From: Macrotis lagotis
Lineage: Eukaryota; Chordata; Mammalia; Peramelemorphia; Peramelidae
Assembly (NCBI RefSeq): GCF_037893015.1
Contig: NC_133665.1
Location: forward strand, 194,056,146 to 194,120,145
Length of the DNA stretch: 64,000 bases
Direction: 5' to 3'
Numbering within the stretch: the first letter of the stretch is position 1; every line of letters begins with the position of its first letter. Of the stretch, positions 48,521-59,660 are shown piece after piece. The translations under genes were made by a program, and so were the position numbers. Below the pieces are notes generated by a model, which made no database searches, was not told the DNA's origin, and worked only from the letters and a program-made list of their open reading frames with translations.

Positions 48521-49689
48521 AAATGATGACTATCCCAAAGCAATTACTGAGCCCTGGTGGGGATGGGGGTGGTGGGTGGGCATTTATTTGTTCTTTGTCT
48601 GTGTTCTCATTACTGGGAGCCTGCCTGCACTTAGAATGTTTCCTGAGGAATAATAATGATTAGTGATTATAAGCTAAGCCAAGAAGATTGATAGGTTTCA
48701 TTCACCTCACCTTGGGTGAATGCTATTGCAGCTCCCCATCTTCCCTGAGCTAATGGGTGCTTGAAAAACAATATGGGTTTTAATGTCCCCACTGAAAGCA
48801 GTTAAAATGATGAGTTTTTTCTTTAGATAAATTATAACTTTCCATGCTGGCCATAATAGCCAACATAGCAGCCAATGACAGGAGAGACTGCCATTCTCTT
48901 TAGAATGAAGACTGCCAAGGCAATGACAGCCCAGTATCCTCAGAGGTGCCACCGATTGAGTCTCCATCTCAGAGTGGTAGATGATGGGAGAACAATGCAC
49001 TCTAAGCAGTCACAGGCTCTGAACTCTAACTGTGGCTAACAGGCCTGGGGGCCTCATGTAAACTGCTTCACCTTGCAGATGCCTAAACCTTAAGTCTCAA
49101 ACATCAAGCTAAAGTACAATAAAAGTCTCCATTCCGTGTCTTCATAATCTCGGCCACAAGCCACTGACAGAGCCATGTTGCCTATAGACAATGGGAGGAA
49201 GTGATCTGGAAAAGTCCCCCAATCTGAATGTAGGAAACCAGAGTGATTTGTAACTATTTGGATTAATGTCCATCTCACTCTGGAGCACTGGGAATGATCA
49301 GGTCTAGATCCTGGTATTATAAATATCATCAATGACTCTTAGAATGACTTTTCTCTATCCCATAGATAAATATTCTATTCTGCCTGGTAACTTTCTAACA
49401 GAGACACAAGCTTGGAGAGAAGTCAGAATTACTCCTTGCCTTTGTCAGTCATGATTCTTGGCTGGGCCTGGCAATTCTATGATGATCAAGAATGCACCTT
49501 ACAATTGCTCAAAAGACAGATAAATATGTGAATCTAATGGTTGGACTTTTTTCTTCAACTCTTCTCATCTGTAAAATGGGTAGATGGTGGGTGGGTAGAG
49601 TCCTGGTTGAAATGGACGGCTATAACAGCCCCAAGGTGTCCAGCACATTAGTGTCAACAACCCCCTACCCCTGCCACAGGAGTCGGTAT

Positions 49690-50165
49690 TAAAGGGACTA
49701 TCATCATGATTTTACAGTCAAAGAAAATGAGAATTTGAGAAGTGAGACTTAGCCAAGGTCACACCGATAGTGCCCATCTGAGCAGGGTTTGAGCCTCTGG
49801 TCTTTACTGAATTTGTGTTAAAGGCATTTCCCCCACACTGTCTCTGTGGTCCAATTCCACTTTAGCCCATTGGGGTTTTGATGATTTTTCAAACAATTCT
49901 TAACCTCAGAGAACTTAAAATCTAACTGGGAAGGAAGAGAACGATCCCACAAAATTTCTGAAAAATAGAGTTTGAGTTCCCTAGTGATCCTCACAACAGC
50001 TGTGGGGAGGTAGGGGCTGTTATGCTTCTCATCTCACAGGTGAGGAGAGTGAGGCAAACACAGGATTTGTCTTAGTAAGTATCTTAGGTTGCATTTGAAT
50101 TCAGAGCTTCCTGACTCCAAACCAAAGACTTTGTCCACTGAGCTACTTAGCTTCCAAGAACTCTT
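49690..50165 (-). repeat. Two MIR copies, antisense
   Basis: One is centred at 49750 ('acttagccaaggtcacaccg'). One is at 49985-50160 ('tgatcctcacaacagctgtg' to 'gtccactgagctacttagct'). They lie close together on the same strand. Confidence 0.6.
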
Positions 50166-51404
50166 CCTCATTTAGTCCACTATGCTCCCTAGCTGTTTGT
50201 GAGATAGCTCATAATTCTAGACAGAGACAGCAGGGGGATAATTAGTAGCAGTACCTGAATGACTGGATGAAGCAAGATCATCTTTATAAAACCCTTTGCA
50301 GAGTCCTTAGTTTACTATAGAAATGTTTATTCTCCTCTCTCCCCTTCCTGTGAAGGATTGTCCAAAGTCTATGGTCACTCCCCACTAGATGAGACACCCC
50401 ATCAACCAGAAGCTAACAAACATTTGGGGTGATTTGCTTGTAGAGAGACAAGAGGAAAATATGGAATGAACCGAGAGCCCGGGATGGGCCCAGTCAGAAC
50501 ACCTGGAACCTAAGCAGCCAAGTCTTCCTCCAAAGATATAGCAAGAAAATATGAACTCTCTTCCAACACCTAGAACATAATGCCTCCTACATCACCTGGC
50601 TCTCTCAGGAAAGTGAGGGAGATTAGGCTCCTACAGAGACACCCATGATCAAGTCCAGAGACCTTGAATCAGAATCCCAGAACTCTTGTCTGTCAGGGTT
50701 ACAATATCTAACCTGAAATCTTGGCCTCCAGGATCTCCATGGCTCAAGCTCCAAGTCCAAGAGCCATTTCCTTCCAACTAAAAGGTACAAATAAAACAAA
50801 ACCAGAAATCCAGCACCATTTCTTGGCGTACCAGGCTGGGGCAAGGAGAGGAGGGTGGCTTCCTGCTCATTCATTGTTTCAGCACAGTGTCATGTACAGT
50901 GAGTGACAGTCCCTCATCTTCAAGTCAGGCAGAAAAGAGAAACTGTCCACATTGGACAGTGTTAAGATCAATCAGTTTAGTCAGTATAGGCAAAGGAAAA
51001 ATGCTGCTCCCAACCCCAAGGTAGGCCACCCCAGAAGATTCATGCCTGTATCAGTCCTTCCATCTCCCAGAAACAGTTCCCTGGTGTCTCCCACATGGAT
51101 ACTTCCTTCCATATTAGATGACTTGGACTTGTGCCAAATTTCATTTCACTCTATGGCATCTTGCCACACGAGCTATAGCCTTCTGTGGTCTAAGATCAAA
51201 AGATCAAAGATCAAAAACCTCACACTGTTCAAAAAAGAGGCAATGACTTTTGCCACCTCTGTCTTTGGAAACTGCACTACCATCGCCTTCTGGTCATGGA
51301 GGTCACATGACTGGTGCAAGCCCTAAGGAACCAATCCCTAGGAGAGAATTGGTTCAACCCCCGGCTTGACTCGATGCCATCCCGACATCGCCTGAAGGAT
51401 GTAG

Positions 51405-51594
51405 GAAGAAAAACGACCATTGGGGCGGCTAGGTGGCGCAGTGGGTGGAGCAACTGCCCTGGAGTCAGGAGGACCTGAGTTCAAATCTGACCTCAGACAC
51501 TTAACTATGACCTAGCTGTGTGGCCTTGGGCAAGCCGCTTAACCCCATTGCCTTGCAAAAAAAAACCTGAAAAAATAAGAAAAGAGAAACGATC
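51405..51594 (+). mobile_element. Marsupial SINE, sense
   Basis: The insert 51421-51578 runs from 'tggggcggctaggtggcgca' to an A-rich tail. Similar flanks end in aaacgaccat (51420) and aaacgatcat (51594), an imperfect target duplication. Confidence 0.83.
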
Positions 51595-51900
51595 ATGTTT
51601 ACTAATATTTCCCTGCAACCACAAACAGGAGTCAATTCTTCAGGCTGTACCTATTGTCTAAAACTGTCAGTCATTTGCTGTTCTACTAGGCCTCCTCCAT
51701 CCTGTATTTGTGAGATTGTGTACACTGCTCCTATTGAATTTCATTTTCTTAGATTCAGCCCAATTCTTGAGCCTGTCAAAATTCTTTCATCATCCTCTGT
51801 TTCCTTTTGTGTCTTCAGAATTTCATTCTTGAAAGCTTTCCATTCCTTCTGGACAAGCTTTCTTTCAACCCTTTGAAATCAGCTCTCCCCAAATCTGGGT
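51595..51900 (-). mobile_element. Antisense CR1/L3-type LINE fragment (probable)
   Basis: Pieces such as 'cctccatcctgtatttgtga' and 'gaatttcattttcttagatt' parallel the antisense CR1/L3 copies at 11.4 and 15.4 kb in the same order. It is short and diverged. Confidence 0.45.
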
Positions 51901-52021
51901 GCATGTCAGACTATGTCTGCCTTTCCTCCCCTACATTCCCACACCCAACATTCCCATCCAAGTAGCCAGCTCTTCTTTGTTAGGGAACCACATTTAGAAT
52001 AGAAGTTCCCTTTGTTGCTTC

Positions 52022-52132
52022 CTCTTCTTCTTCTTCTTCTTCTTCTTCTTCTTCTCTTCTTCTTCCTCTTCCTCTTTCTTCTTCTTCTTCCTCCTCTTCC
52101 TCCCTCCTCCTCCTCCTCCTCCTTCTTCTTCA
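52022..52132. repeat. (CTT)n / (CTC)n simple repeat
   Basis: Pure CTT at first, then mixed cct and ctt units; it adjoins an antisense SINE. Confidence 0.93.
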
Positions 52133-52260
52133 AAGCACAGGGGTTGTCTTGCCCAAAGTCACACAGTTAAGTAATTATTAATATCTGAGGCCAGATTTGA
52201 ATTTAGGTGGCCCTGAATCAGGGCCAGTGCTCTATCCACTGCAATGCCTAGCTGCCCTCT
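52133..52260 (-). mobile_element. Marsupial SINE fragment, antisense, next to a CTT repeat
   Basis: The reverse core and head ('gcccaaagtcacacagttaa' to 'gcaatgcctagctgccctc') directly follow the CTT tract, which may have grown out of the SINE's A-rich tail. Confidence 0.72.
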
Positions 52261-52301
52261 ACCTCTACCTTTTGAATTAAAAAGGGAGCTTTTACTTTTT
52301 G

Positions 52302-52548
52302 AGGGCAGCTAGGTGGTGCAATGGATAGAGTGCCAGGCCTGAAATCAGGAGGACACATGAATTCAAATTCAACTTCAGACATTGAGTAGCTATGTGATAC
52401 TGGGCAAGTCACCTCTCTCTTTTTGCCTCAGTTTCCTCAACTGTATAATGAACTGGAGATGGTAATGGAAAATCATTCTAATACCCTTGTCAAGAAAATG
52501 ACCGATGGAGTCATGGAGGGTCAGACAAGACCCAATCACCATCTCCAC
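52302..52548 (+). mobile_element. Longer marsupial SINE, sense
   Basis: The head is 'gggcagctaggtggtgcaat', the middle has 'gggcaagtcacctctctctt', and the tail has 'gaactggagatggtaatgga'. It is the same long family as the copies at 17505 and 31555, in an inverted pair with the SINE at 52133. Confidence 0.78.
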
Positions 52549-53811
52549 CCTTACCACCATAACCATTAAGACAAGTCAAGAGGAGAATTCTAGATGATAT
52601 CTACACGATTAGTCTCCCCATTACTTTCTTCTCTCTTATGAACTGATACCCCAACTTCTCATTATTTCTTCTTCTCTTTAGTTGGTCTATAATATATTCT
52701 GATGGCAAAATTGTTTTTTGCCTCCAATGATCTTCACCTAAATGGTGACCAGCATGCTCCCACCAGCCCCCAATCTGGTGCTCAGACTGACCCACATATG
52801 TAAGGTTTGCACATTCTATCCTATTCCACACCCCCTGAACCCCCTCAGAACCAAAGTCCCATTCAGTCTCAGGATACTTGGGAGATCAAACCTTTAATTT
52901 CTCTTATTTGTTGTCCAAACAAAGGGGACATAGAGGGTCAATCTGGAGTCAGAAAGATCTGAGTTCAAATTCAGCCTCAGACATAGGAGAAAACAGGATT
53001 AAGTTGCGAACTGAACAGCTAAGAAGGAACATCTGTGAGCTCACAGACCCATTGAAGTGTTGAGGTCTGAAAGCCAGGATATGCTCTGCAGTACCACTCC
53101 CTAACCTAGCCCCCCACCCTTACCTCTCCTCCTCAATCTCTTGCTTCTTCTCTGAATCAGGAACAATCAGAAGCCCCATCCTCTTGCCCCCAAACTCTTG
53201 ATTTCCTCCTGATCCTCAGTCTCGACAGACTCTTAAGCTTCCTCTTGGCAGCTTCATGTTCACTGTGAATCATCCACAGTGGGTAGGGCTGTCAAGTTTG
53301 CCAAGTCAGGGGATGCCCACTCCAGGAGGTGAGCATGAGACTTGGGCTACTTAGGGAGCCTCCAGGAGCCCCGTCTCATCTCTTTTGGACTGCTATCGGA
53401 TGCCATTCTTCCTTGAGTCCTCCTTAGTGGAACAGGTCTAAGATTGAAGTTCTCCCATGGAGGGCCGAACCTGCACCTTGACCACTTCTAGGGAGACAAC
53501 TCCACAGTGAAGACCTGGTCCACAAGGCAAAGCGTTTCGTGGCTGCTGAGAGGAGTCCAGAGGGGATGGCCTGGCCTCAATGAGCTTCTTATACCCACTG
53601 TCAGATACATCACTTAGATCTAGCAGTCTTCCTCTCCCTGAGGGGGAAGGATGGGTCTAGAACCCATCCTTTTTCCCACTCCCCAGCAGCAAGACTAACT
53701 CCTTATTCACTACACCATACTTATCCTCATGATCCTTATTATTTGGACCAGAATTATGTTTTTTTTCTTTTCTTTTCTTTTGTTTTTTTCTTTCTTTCTT
53801 TCTTTCCTTTT

Positions 53812-53950
53812 GTTTATGCAAGGCAGTGGGGTTAAATGACTTGCCCAAGCTCACACAGGTAATTAAGTGTCTGAGGCTGGGTTTGAACTCAGGTCCTCCT
53901 GACTCCAGGCCTAGGTGGTGCTCTATCCATTGCACTACCTAACTGCCCCC
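53812..53950 (-). mobile_element. Marsupial SINE, antisense, with CTTT-expanded tail
   Basis: The reverse copy follows a CTTTT-rich run (53761-53812) that corresponds to its A-rich tail. Core and head are clear ('ggttaaatgacttgcccaag' to 'ctacctaactgcc'). Confidence 0.78.
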
Positions 53951-54054
53951 CAGAACTGTTTTCTCACGGGACCCAACATGAAGCACTCTCTGCAGGAAAA
54001 CTCCTTCCCCCCCAACTCCTATAGGTACCTGCTCTTCAATTTGATGGTCATGAG

Positions 54055-54170
54055 GCTCAGTGACTAAAGAACTATCTTGAGACCCAGGAAGGTTAGGGTT
54101 CAAGTCTTGCCTCTGGTTCATTCAGCTTATGTGATCCTGGACAAGTCACTGCCCAGGTAATGCGACGTCA
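54055..54170 (+). repeat. MIR fragment, sense
   Basis: Contains 'gttcaagtcttgcctctggt' and 'atcctggacaagtcactgcc'. Confidence 0.55.
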
Positions 54171-54469
54171 TCATTATTATTGTTATCATATGTGACATAA
54201 ATCAACGACTGGGATAGTGCCACCAACGGAGCCCCGTTTTGCACTGCTCCGTAAGTGCCAAACTAGGGATTGTTTAGGGAAGTTACAGGGAGGCAGGCTT
54301 GACTTTAGTACAAGGGGAACTTCCTAAAATTAGAAGGAAGATAGCGAATTCTCTGTTATGGAAGGCTAAATGACCAGCTGTCAGATACGTTGGTGGAAGG
54401 ATTATGGGTGCTGGTGAAACTTGATTTCGAGCCCTTTCCCCCAATCACCTCACTCTCTCACCCCCCAGC

Positions 54470-55120
54470 TAATATGGTACTGTGGTCTGCCCATTGCACC
54501 TCGCAGCATCTCTCTTCTGACTTTAGTGCCCCTCTGGTGCAGACCCTCATCAGCTCATCTCTGAATTATTGCACCAGCCTGCAGGTGGTTCTGCCTGTCT
54601 CAGGGCTCCTCCCATCTAGGCCATCCTCCAGTCATCCACTAAAGTACAGGCTGCCAAGTCCTACTGGCCCTTCCTGCCCCACCCCCATGGACTCTTCTCA
54701 CCTCTAGGATCAAATACATAATCCTCTTTGACATTTAGAGCCCTTCTTCTTTCCCAGATACCTCACTCCCCTTTCTCCCCACTCCCCATGGAGTCCTGGA
54801 GCCATCGGCCTCCTAGCTGTTCCTTGAACCTGCTCCATCTCTCAGCTTGGAGATTGTTCTGGGGCCCTCCCTCGTGCCTGGGACCCTCTGCCCTCCTTGC
54901 CCCCCTCCCTTCTTCCTCCTAGCTACCCTGGCTTGCTTCAAGGCTCAACATGAAGCCTTGTCTGATCCCCCTCATTCTAGGGCCTTCTCTCAGTTGATTA
55001 TTCATCCCATTTAGAGCTTGTTCATAGGGATTTGCTTGCTGTTCCCCCATCAGACAGGGACTGACCTTTGCCCCCTTTGTATGTCCATCAGGACAGTGTT
55101 TAGTGACTGACATCTCCTCA
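54470..55120 (+). repeat. L2 LINE 3' region, sense
   Basis: Contains 'ctcatctctgaattattgca', 'aggatcaaatacataatcct' and 'ttcaaggctcaacatgaagc' in the L2 order over about 600 bases. Confidence 0.6.
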
Positions 55121-55529
55121 GGAGATGGGGTGCTGTGGGTGAGGCAACCTGCCCTCTAAGGCATGCCCTCACGCTCTCCGTCTGTCTCCATCTAGGCCAG
55201 GATGTGAGAAAACCTGGGCCCTTGGAAGGATGCGCGGAATTGACAGAGGCCTAGTTCCATCCTTTAGCCTGTGCTGCCCCTTTGTGGTCACCAGCCAGCA
55301 ATACAGCCCCAGAGCCTACTTGCCCCTCATCCTTCTCTCATATCCCCACATGGAAGGTGGGGTTCCCCTCCCAGCAGGCAGCCTAAGGCAAGGGTCAGAA
55401 AGGAGTTCAATAAGTTTCTAGTCTAACTGCTGAGTGAACCAGGTTCTGGGGGTGTCACTGCGAGCACTTAAGGGAGCTGAGTGTAAAGACTAAAGTATGA
55501 GTGTAAGTTTGGGGAAAAGGAGTCATGGA

Positions 55530-55665
55530 CCGGAAGCCAAAGGGGAGGCTCCCAGTTCTTCCTGCCAGAAAGATGCTGTGTGACCTTGACCCAATTACCT
55601 CCCTCTTTGAACTTCAGTTTTCTTATCTTTGTAATAAGAAAGATGGAATTACACAGGTTTTAGTC
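55530..55665 (+). repeat. MIR, sense
   Basis: Contains 'tgtgtgaccttgacccaatt' and 'acttcagttttcttatcttt'. Confidence 0.6.
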
Positions 55666-55835
55666 TATGACTTGAGGCTGGGAGTTATATGATGCAGCGA
55701 TCTGATGGGGAAAATTATATTTCTCTTACAATTGCCATTTTCAGCTTCATGGCAGGGAGCTGGGGCAGTTCTAGGGTCCAGGATGTGGTGAGCAGATGCC
55801 TTTCAGTTGGTATGGCAGAATGAAAAAGAAGTGTA

Positions 55836-56037
55836 AGAAGGCTTCTATTCTGTTTTTTTTGTTTGTTTGTTTTTTAGGGGTTTTTTTTGCAAGGCAAACG
55901 GGGCTAAGTGGCTTGCCCAAGGCCACACAGCTAGGTAATTATTGTCTGAGACTGGATTTGAACCCAGGTACTCCTGACTCCAGGGCCGGTGCTCTATCCA
56001 CTGTGGCACATAGCCACCCCAGAAGGCTTCTATTCTG
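55836..56037 (-). mobile_element. Marsupial SINE, antisense, perfect flanks
   Basis: It is flanked by the perfect 17-bp repeat agaaggcttctattctg at 55836-55852 and 56021-56037. The insert is a complete reverse copy, so this insertion is relatively recent. Confidence 0.9.
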
Positions 56038-56364
56038 GTCTGATGATGATGGTGTCTGCTCATCTCTGCTCATTAGTGAGTGGTACAAAGACTGCAGGAG
56101 GAGAAAGAACTAGAATCTCTACTTGATAGGGATCTCTGCAGCCATTCAATCCAACCTTGACCTGAACTGGGCTAGATTTGGAATCAGAAACCCTGAGTCT
56201 CTATGCTGGCCATGCTGCCTTCTCCCAGCACCACCCAGGCTTTTTTGGTGCAGCTGTAAATGTAATGAAATGATTCTGCCTCTTAGTTGCTCCATTTGGG
56301 CAGAGGTTTGCTTGGGACCCACAGATAAATTCTTTTTCTTTTTCCTTAGACCCTGGAGGGGAGC

Positions 56365-56735
56365 TACACAAAATTTCCTTTTTTTAAAAACTTAAATTTA
56401 TTTTTTTCCAATTACATGCAAGGGTAGTGTTCCACATTCATCCTTTTGCAAACTTTGGAGTTTCACATTTTTCTCCTTCCCTTCCTCCCTTCTCTTCCCC
56501 CTCCCCATGATAGCAAGCATTCTGGTAAAAGTTGGACATGTATGATTATGTTGAAGATATTTCCATATTGGCCATGTTGTGAAAGAGAAATTAGAGCTAA
56601 GGGGGGAAATGCAGGAGGAAGAAAGAAAAAACAAGGAGAGAAATTTGAAACTTGAAAAAAAATTGCTCTGCATTCAGAGTAGTTGTTTTTTTTTCCAGAT
56701 GGCTGCACAATAATCTGGATGAGAATATGAACTGG
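56365..56735 (-). mobile_element. Antisense L1 3' UTR fragment
   Basis: Blocks such as 'atagcaagcattctggtaaa', 'ttggacatgtatgattatgt' and 'tttccatattggccatgttg' parallel the complement of the L1 3' UTR seen at 27.5 kb. No coding sequence. Confidence 0.55.
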
Positions 56736-56739
56736 TATT

Positions 56740-57385
56740 CCCAGGATGTTAGCTAGACACAGAAAAAGTTCATGGAGGATCTCTCAGAAGGGGGTACAAT
56801 CCTTCAAGACGTTGGACACAATTAGGAGAAACTGTGTCATCATCATACCACCTATACATCAATGGGGTGGTTGGAGTGGTCAGGAGAACCAGCCCCCTGG
56901 GATGAGGGCTGCTGAGTCCTTTTCAGGACAGCTCATCCACATCTGCTCCCTCAACTTTCACTGTTGGCTCCAAGAAACTGGAGCATGCACAGCCTTCCAT
57001 ACCCTGGTAAAAACTGTCTCAGCGTGCAGGCTAAACCAGGTTGTGAGGGTTACCAACAGCCCCCGATCCATCAGCGAATGAGAGGGGGGTCCAAGTATGG
57101 GCGGATGAGAACAATGTGTTCCAATGGCCATGGAGGTGACAGAAGAAGGTGCTGTGGGTCAATTAGAGCTTGGTAAGACATGGAAGAGACCCACTGCATC
57201 TGGGGCCATCACCAGTCCTTTGACTTTGGTTTTGCCATTGGATTTTGGTGACTCTGGAAGAGAAGATGAGGCTGATGACTTTGCACAGCTCTGCCTCAAT
57301 CCAATTCATGTGCAGGTCATCAACCCACAATGTCACTGGTCTTCTTTGAAGATGAAGAATGAACGTCAACAACATACATGCATGT
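56740..57385 (+). mobile_element. Marsupial non-autonomous interspersed repeat (unclassified)
   Basis: The end 'ggtgactctggaagagaaga', 'gctgatgactttgcacagct' and 'ggtcttctttgaagatgaag' looks like a repeat I associate with marsupial genomes, but I cannot name the family. No coding frame beyond chance. Confidence 0.45.
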
Positions 57386-57828
57386 TTGTCTCTAAAGAGA
57401 AGGAAGTCACCAAATCCAAGTCTGACTCCAAAGACAGTGGACTGAGTAGAAGGGCTAGCTTGGAATGATGCCTGCAGCAGCCAGAGAACCCATGCTACAG
57501 AGCCCAGAGAAACAGCTAAAAAACTGGCAGGTCCTTACCTTAAAAGAGGGCTAATGACAGAAGTCTTAGAGGGTCTAACATAGTGGGACTCTGATAAGGG
57601 CCATGAACTTCACAGTGCCTCCTTCCAGGTGAGTCTGTCTCTTTTGAGAACCTAGACATATTTTTCATATGCTATAGAAAGTACCAACTAACTGTTGGTT
57701 GAATTGAATTGATGTGGGATTGGATTTTTATGTGGAAATGGAGTGAAAGGAAGTAGGAAGGGGCCTTGGAGACTTCAGGGAGAAAGATGGAAAATTACCT
57801 TCACACTTTTAATGAGAATTTGTGGAAA

Positions 57829-57862
57829 TTTCTCTCTGTCTCTCTGTCTCTGTCTCTGTCTC
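57829..57862. repeat. CTCTGT simple repeat
   Basis: Short run of tctctg units. Confidence 0.85.
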
Positions 57863-57954
57863 CCCCACCCCCCACTATCTGATTCCTAAAGAATTGCTGA
57901 TATTTATCTTGGGTTTTATAGGGGAACCTTGCAATTTACATTGATAATCTCTTG

Positions 57955-58132
57955 TGGATATTCATTTTATTTTATTTTAGCTTTTAGCAAGGCAAATGGG
58001 GTTAAGTGGCTTACCCAAGGCCACACGGCTAGGTCATTATTGTCTGAGGCCAGATTTGAACCCAGGGACTCCTGACTCCAGGGCCGGTGCTTTATCCACT
58101 GTGCCACCTAGCCGCCCTGGATATTCATTTTA
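57955..58132 (-). mobile_element. Marsupial SINE, antisense, perfect flanks
   Basis: It is flanked by tggatattcatttta at 57955-57969 and 58118-58132. The insert is a complete reverse copy. Confidence 0.9.
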
Positions 58133-58504
58133 ATAGCAGAATATCCTCCAAAGCAAGGTGGAGCACTATCCCTCCTCAGTATATCTCCTGGGAAAGCCTA
58201 GTTTGCTGGAGCAGAGCTGCTCAGAACCACAGCTCATGAGTCCCTAGCAGTGTGGTCCCATTTGTGAGTGAGGGGGCTGCCCCACAGGGTCCGTATCAGT
58301 AAGCCCTTCCATATGCACATAGCAAAGGTGGGGGGAGATTTAGGAACTACCGTGGAAATGCATGTGGACAGGAGGGATGAGAGGAAAGCGCACTGGAAGG
58401 GCTGAAGACACCCCTGGGGTTTCAGGCCCACCGTCCATGCTCAAAAGCAGCTCTTCTAGTTGGAGCCTGGTTGACTTTAGCCCCACTCTCACGGAACCAG
58501 CCCT

Positions 58505-58740
58505 GTGAGTAGCTAATAAATGGTATTCGTGCAGCACCTACCATCTGCTAGGCCCTTTATGAATATTACCTGATTTGTGCTTCAGTGCAGTCCTGAGAGG
58601 ATTCTTATCCCCATTTTGCAGCTGAAGAAACTGAGGCACAGAGGTGAAATGATTTGTCACAGAGCTTGGTAGTGTCTGAGGCTGGATTTGCACCAGTTCT
58701 CCCTGTCTTGGAGCCCAGTACTGTGCCATGACATCCTCTC
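58505..58740 (-). repeat. MIR, antisense
   Basis: Contains 'cattttgcagctgaagaaac' followed by 'gaggcacagaggtgaaatga' and a decayed core. Confidence 0.68.
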
Positions 58741-59399
58741 CCCCAATCTGCTGTGTTCCTCCTAATTTAGCACTTCAGGTCCATTTAACCCTTTAATTTT
58801 GGCCTTTCACAGAGGAGCAGTCATGCACACACACACCTCTCCTAACCCCTGCCCCCAATCCACCTGAGTAGGCATTACTTTGGCTCACCTTAGCTCAGTT
58901 GGCCCCACCAAGTTCCTGTCCAAAGTCTGACTTCTGCTAGGATGGTGTCCTGGACGGCTGGCCCTTGGCACCCGGCTCGTGGGTGGGCTGAGCCCCTGGC
59001 CTGGATTCCTGGGCTCCCCAATCCCCATGCCCTGTACCCCCGTCCTGGATTCAAGGCTCCATTCCTGGTACCTGGCCTGGAAAACCAGCAACACAGTCAG
59101 AGTTCAGGGCCGGGAAGGGACGAGGACTTGGACTTTCTTCCAGAGGCACAAAGCCATTCCCAGAAAGAAGGAGGCAGCTGGAGCTGGCCGAAACAGAGTA
59201 ACTTTACAAAGCCGCAGTGAGGCCAAGGGCGGGCTGGCCCGGGAGAGCTCCATGTCTTGGCTACGGTGCCCAGCTAGGAGGGCCTCCAGGGGCTGGCCAG
59301 GCTGCCTCCTCCTCCTCCTCCCCTTGGTCCTCCCCTTCCCTGACGGCCAGGGCTGGGCGGGGGAGGGGAAGGGAAGGAGGAGTTCCAGGCCCAGCCTCT

Positions 59400-59597
59400 G
59401 ATGCCAGTCTCTATGGTAACACCCCGGGCCGAGCCAACCAACAGTAGGCTGCTGCTCCCTCTGGGCTGGCGCTGCTGCCGCCGTTCCTCGGCCTCTTTGA
59501 ATCCCCCCCCGGAGCCCGCCTTCTAATGGCTGTGGGTGGCGGCCCGGGCCGAGGCCTCTGTGACTAGTGCCAAGCTCGGGGGGCTGCAGGGCCGGGC
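59400..59597 (+). promoter_or_regulatory. MINDY4: MINDY4 GC-rich promoter and 5' leader
   Basis: The 200 bases before the MINDY4 ATG are rich in G, C and CpG. They lack an obvious TATA box, as in many broadly used CpG promoters. An RFX-type X-box lies at 59407-59420. The exact transcription start cannot be read from the sequence. The GC-rich zone extends from about 59200 to 59720. Confidence 0.55.
59407..59420. promoter_or_regulatory. Possible RFX X-box in the MINDY4 promoter
   Basis: The sequence gtctctatggtaac fits the relaxed X-box pattern RYYNYY, 1-3 spacer bases, RRNRAC. The second half-site (ggtaac) is strong and the first is weaker. It lies 178 bases upstream of the MINDY4 ATG. RFX factors control many ciliary genes. 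Any link to MINDY4 is inference. Confidence 0.35.
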
Positions 59598-59660
59598 ATG
59601 GAGCACCTCTTTGTGGAGGAGGTGGCGGCGTCTCTGGTCCGAGAATATCTCTACAGAAAG
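59598..59660 (+). CDS. MINDY4: MINDY4 exon 1 (deubiquitinase N-terminus)
   Basis: ATG at 59598 opens 21 codons ending in AAAG, followed by a GTAATT donor at 59661. The peptide contains LFVEEVAASLVREYL, nearly identical to the human MINDY4 (FAM188B) start, which has LFVEEVAASLVREFL at the same distance from Met. The human coding exon also ends with Arg-Lys at residue 21. MINDY4 belongs to the MINDY family of cysteine deubiquitinases, which cut Lys48-linked ubiquitin chains. The catalytic domain is far downstream and outside the window. The first residues include hydrophobic and acidic positions typical of a short helical N-terminal segment. Exon 2 was not found in 59661-64000. The gene runs away from CRHR2, as in human 7p14.3. 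Confidence 0.88.

Larger units (their letters stand above)
13251..59399. other. CRHR2-MINDY4 divergent intergenic region
   Basis: Apart from the elements listed, the following stretches hold nothing I can name: 14480-14860, 19230-20950, 23000-25940, 27720-28860, 31800-32390, 32520-33810, 35040-35900, 40000-40740, 40940-42120, 42320-43230, 47330-48380, 48530-49680, 50170-51390, 52560-53750, 57390-57950 and 58745-59390. No tRNA, rRNA or known small RNA was recognised. INMT, which lies in this interval in human, was not seen. Confidence 0.6.

Noticed and set aside
56746..57468. Overlapping frames of about 110 codons
   Set aside because: They fall in an interspersed repeat; the frames overlap one another without a shared family signal.
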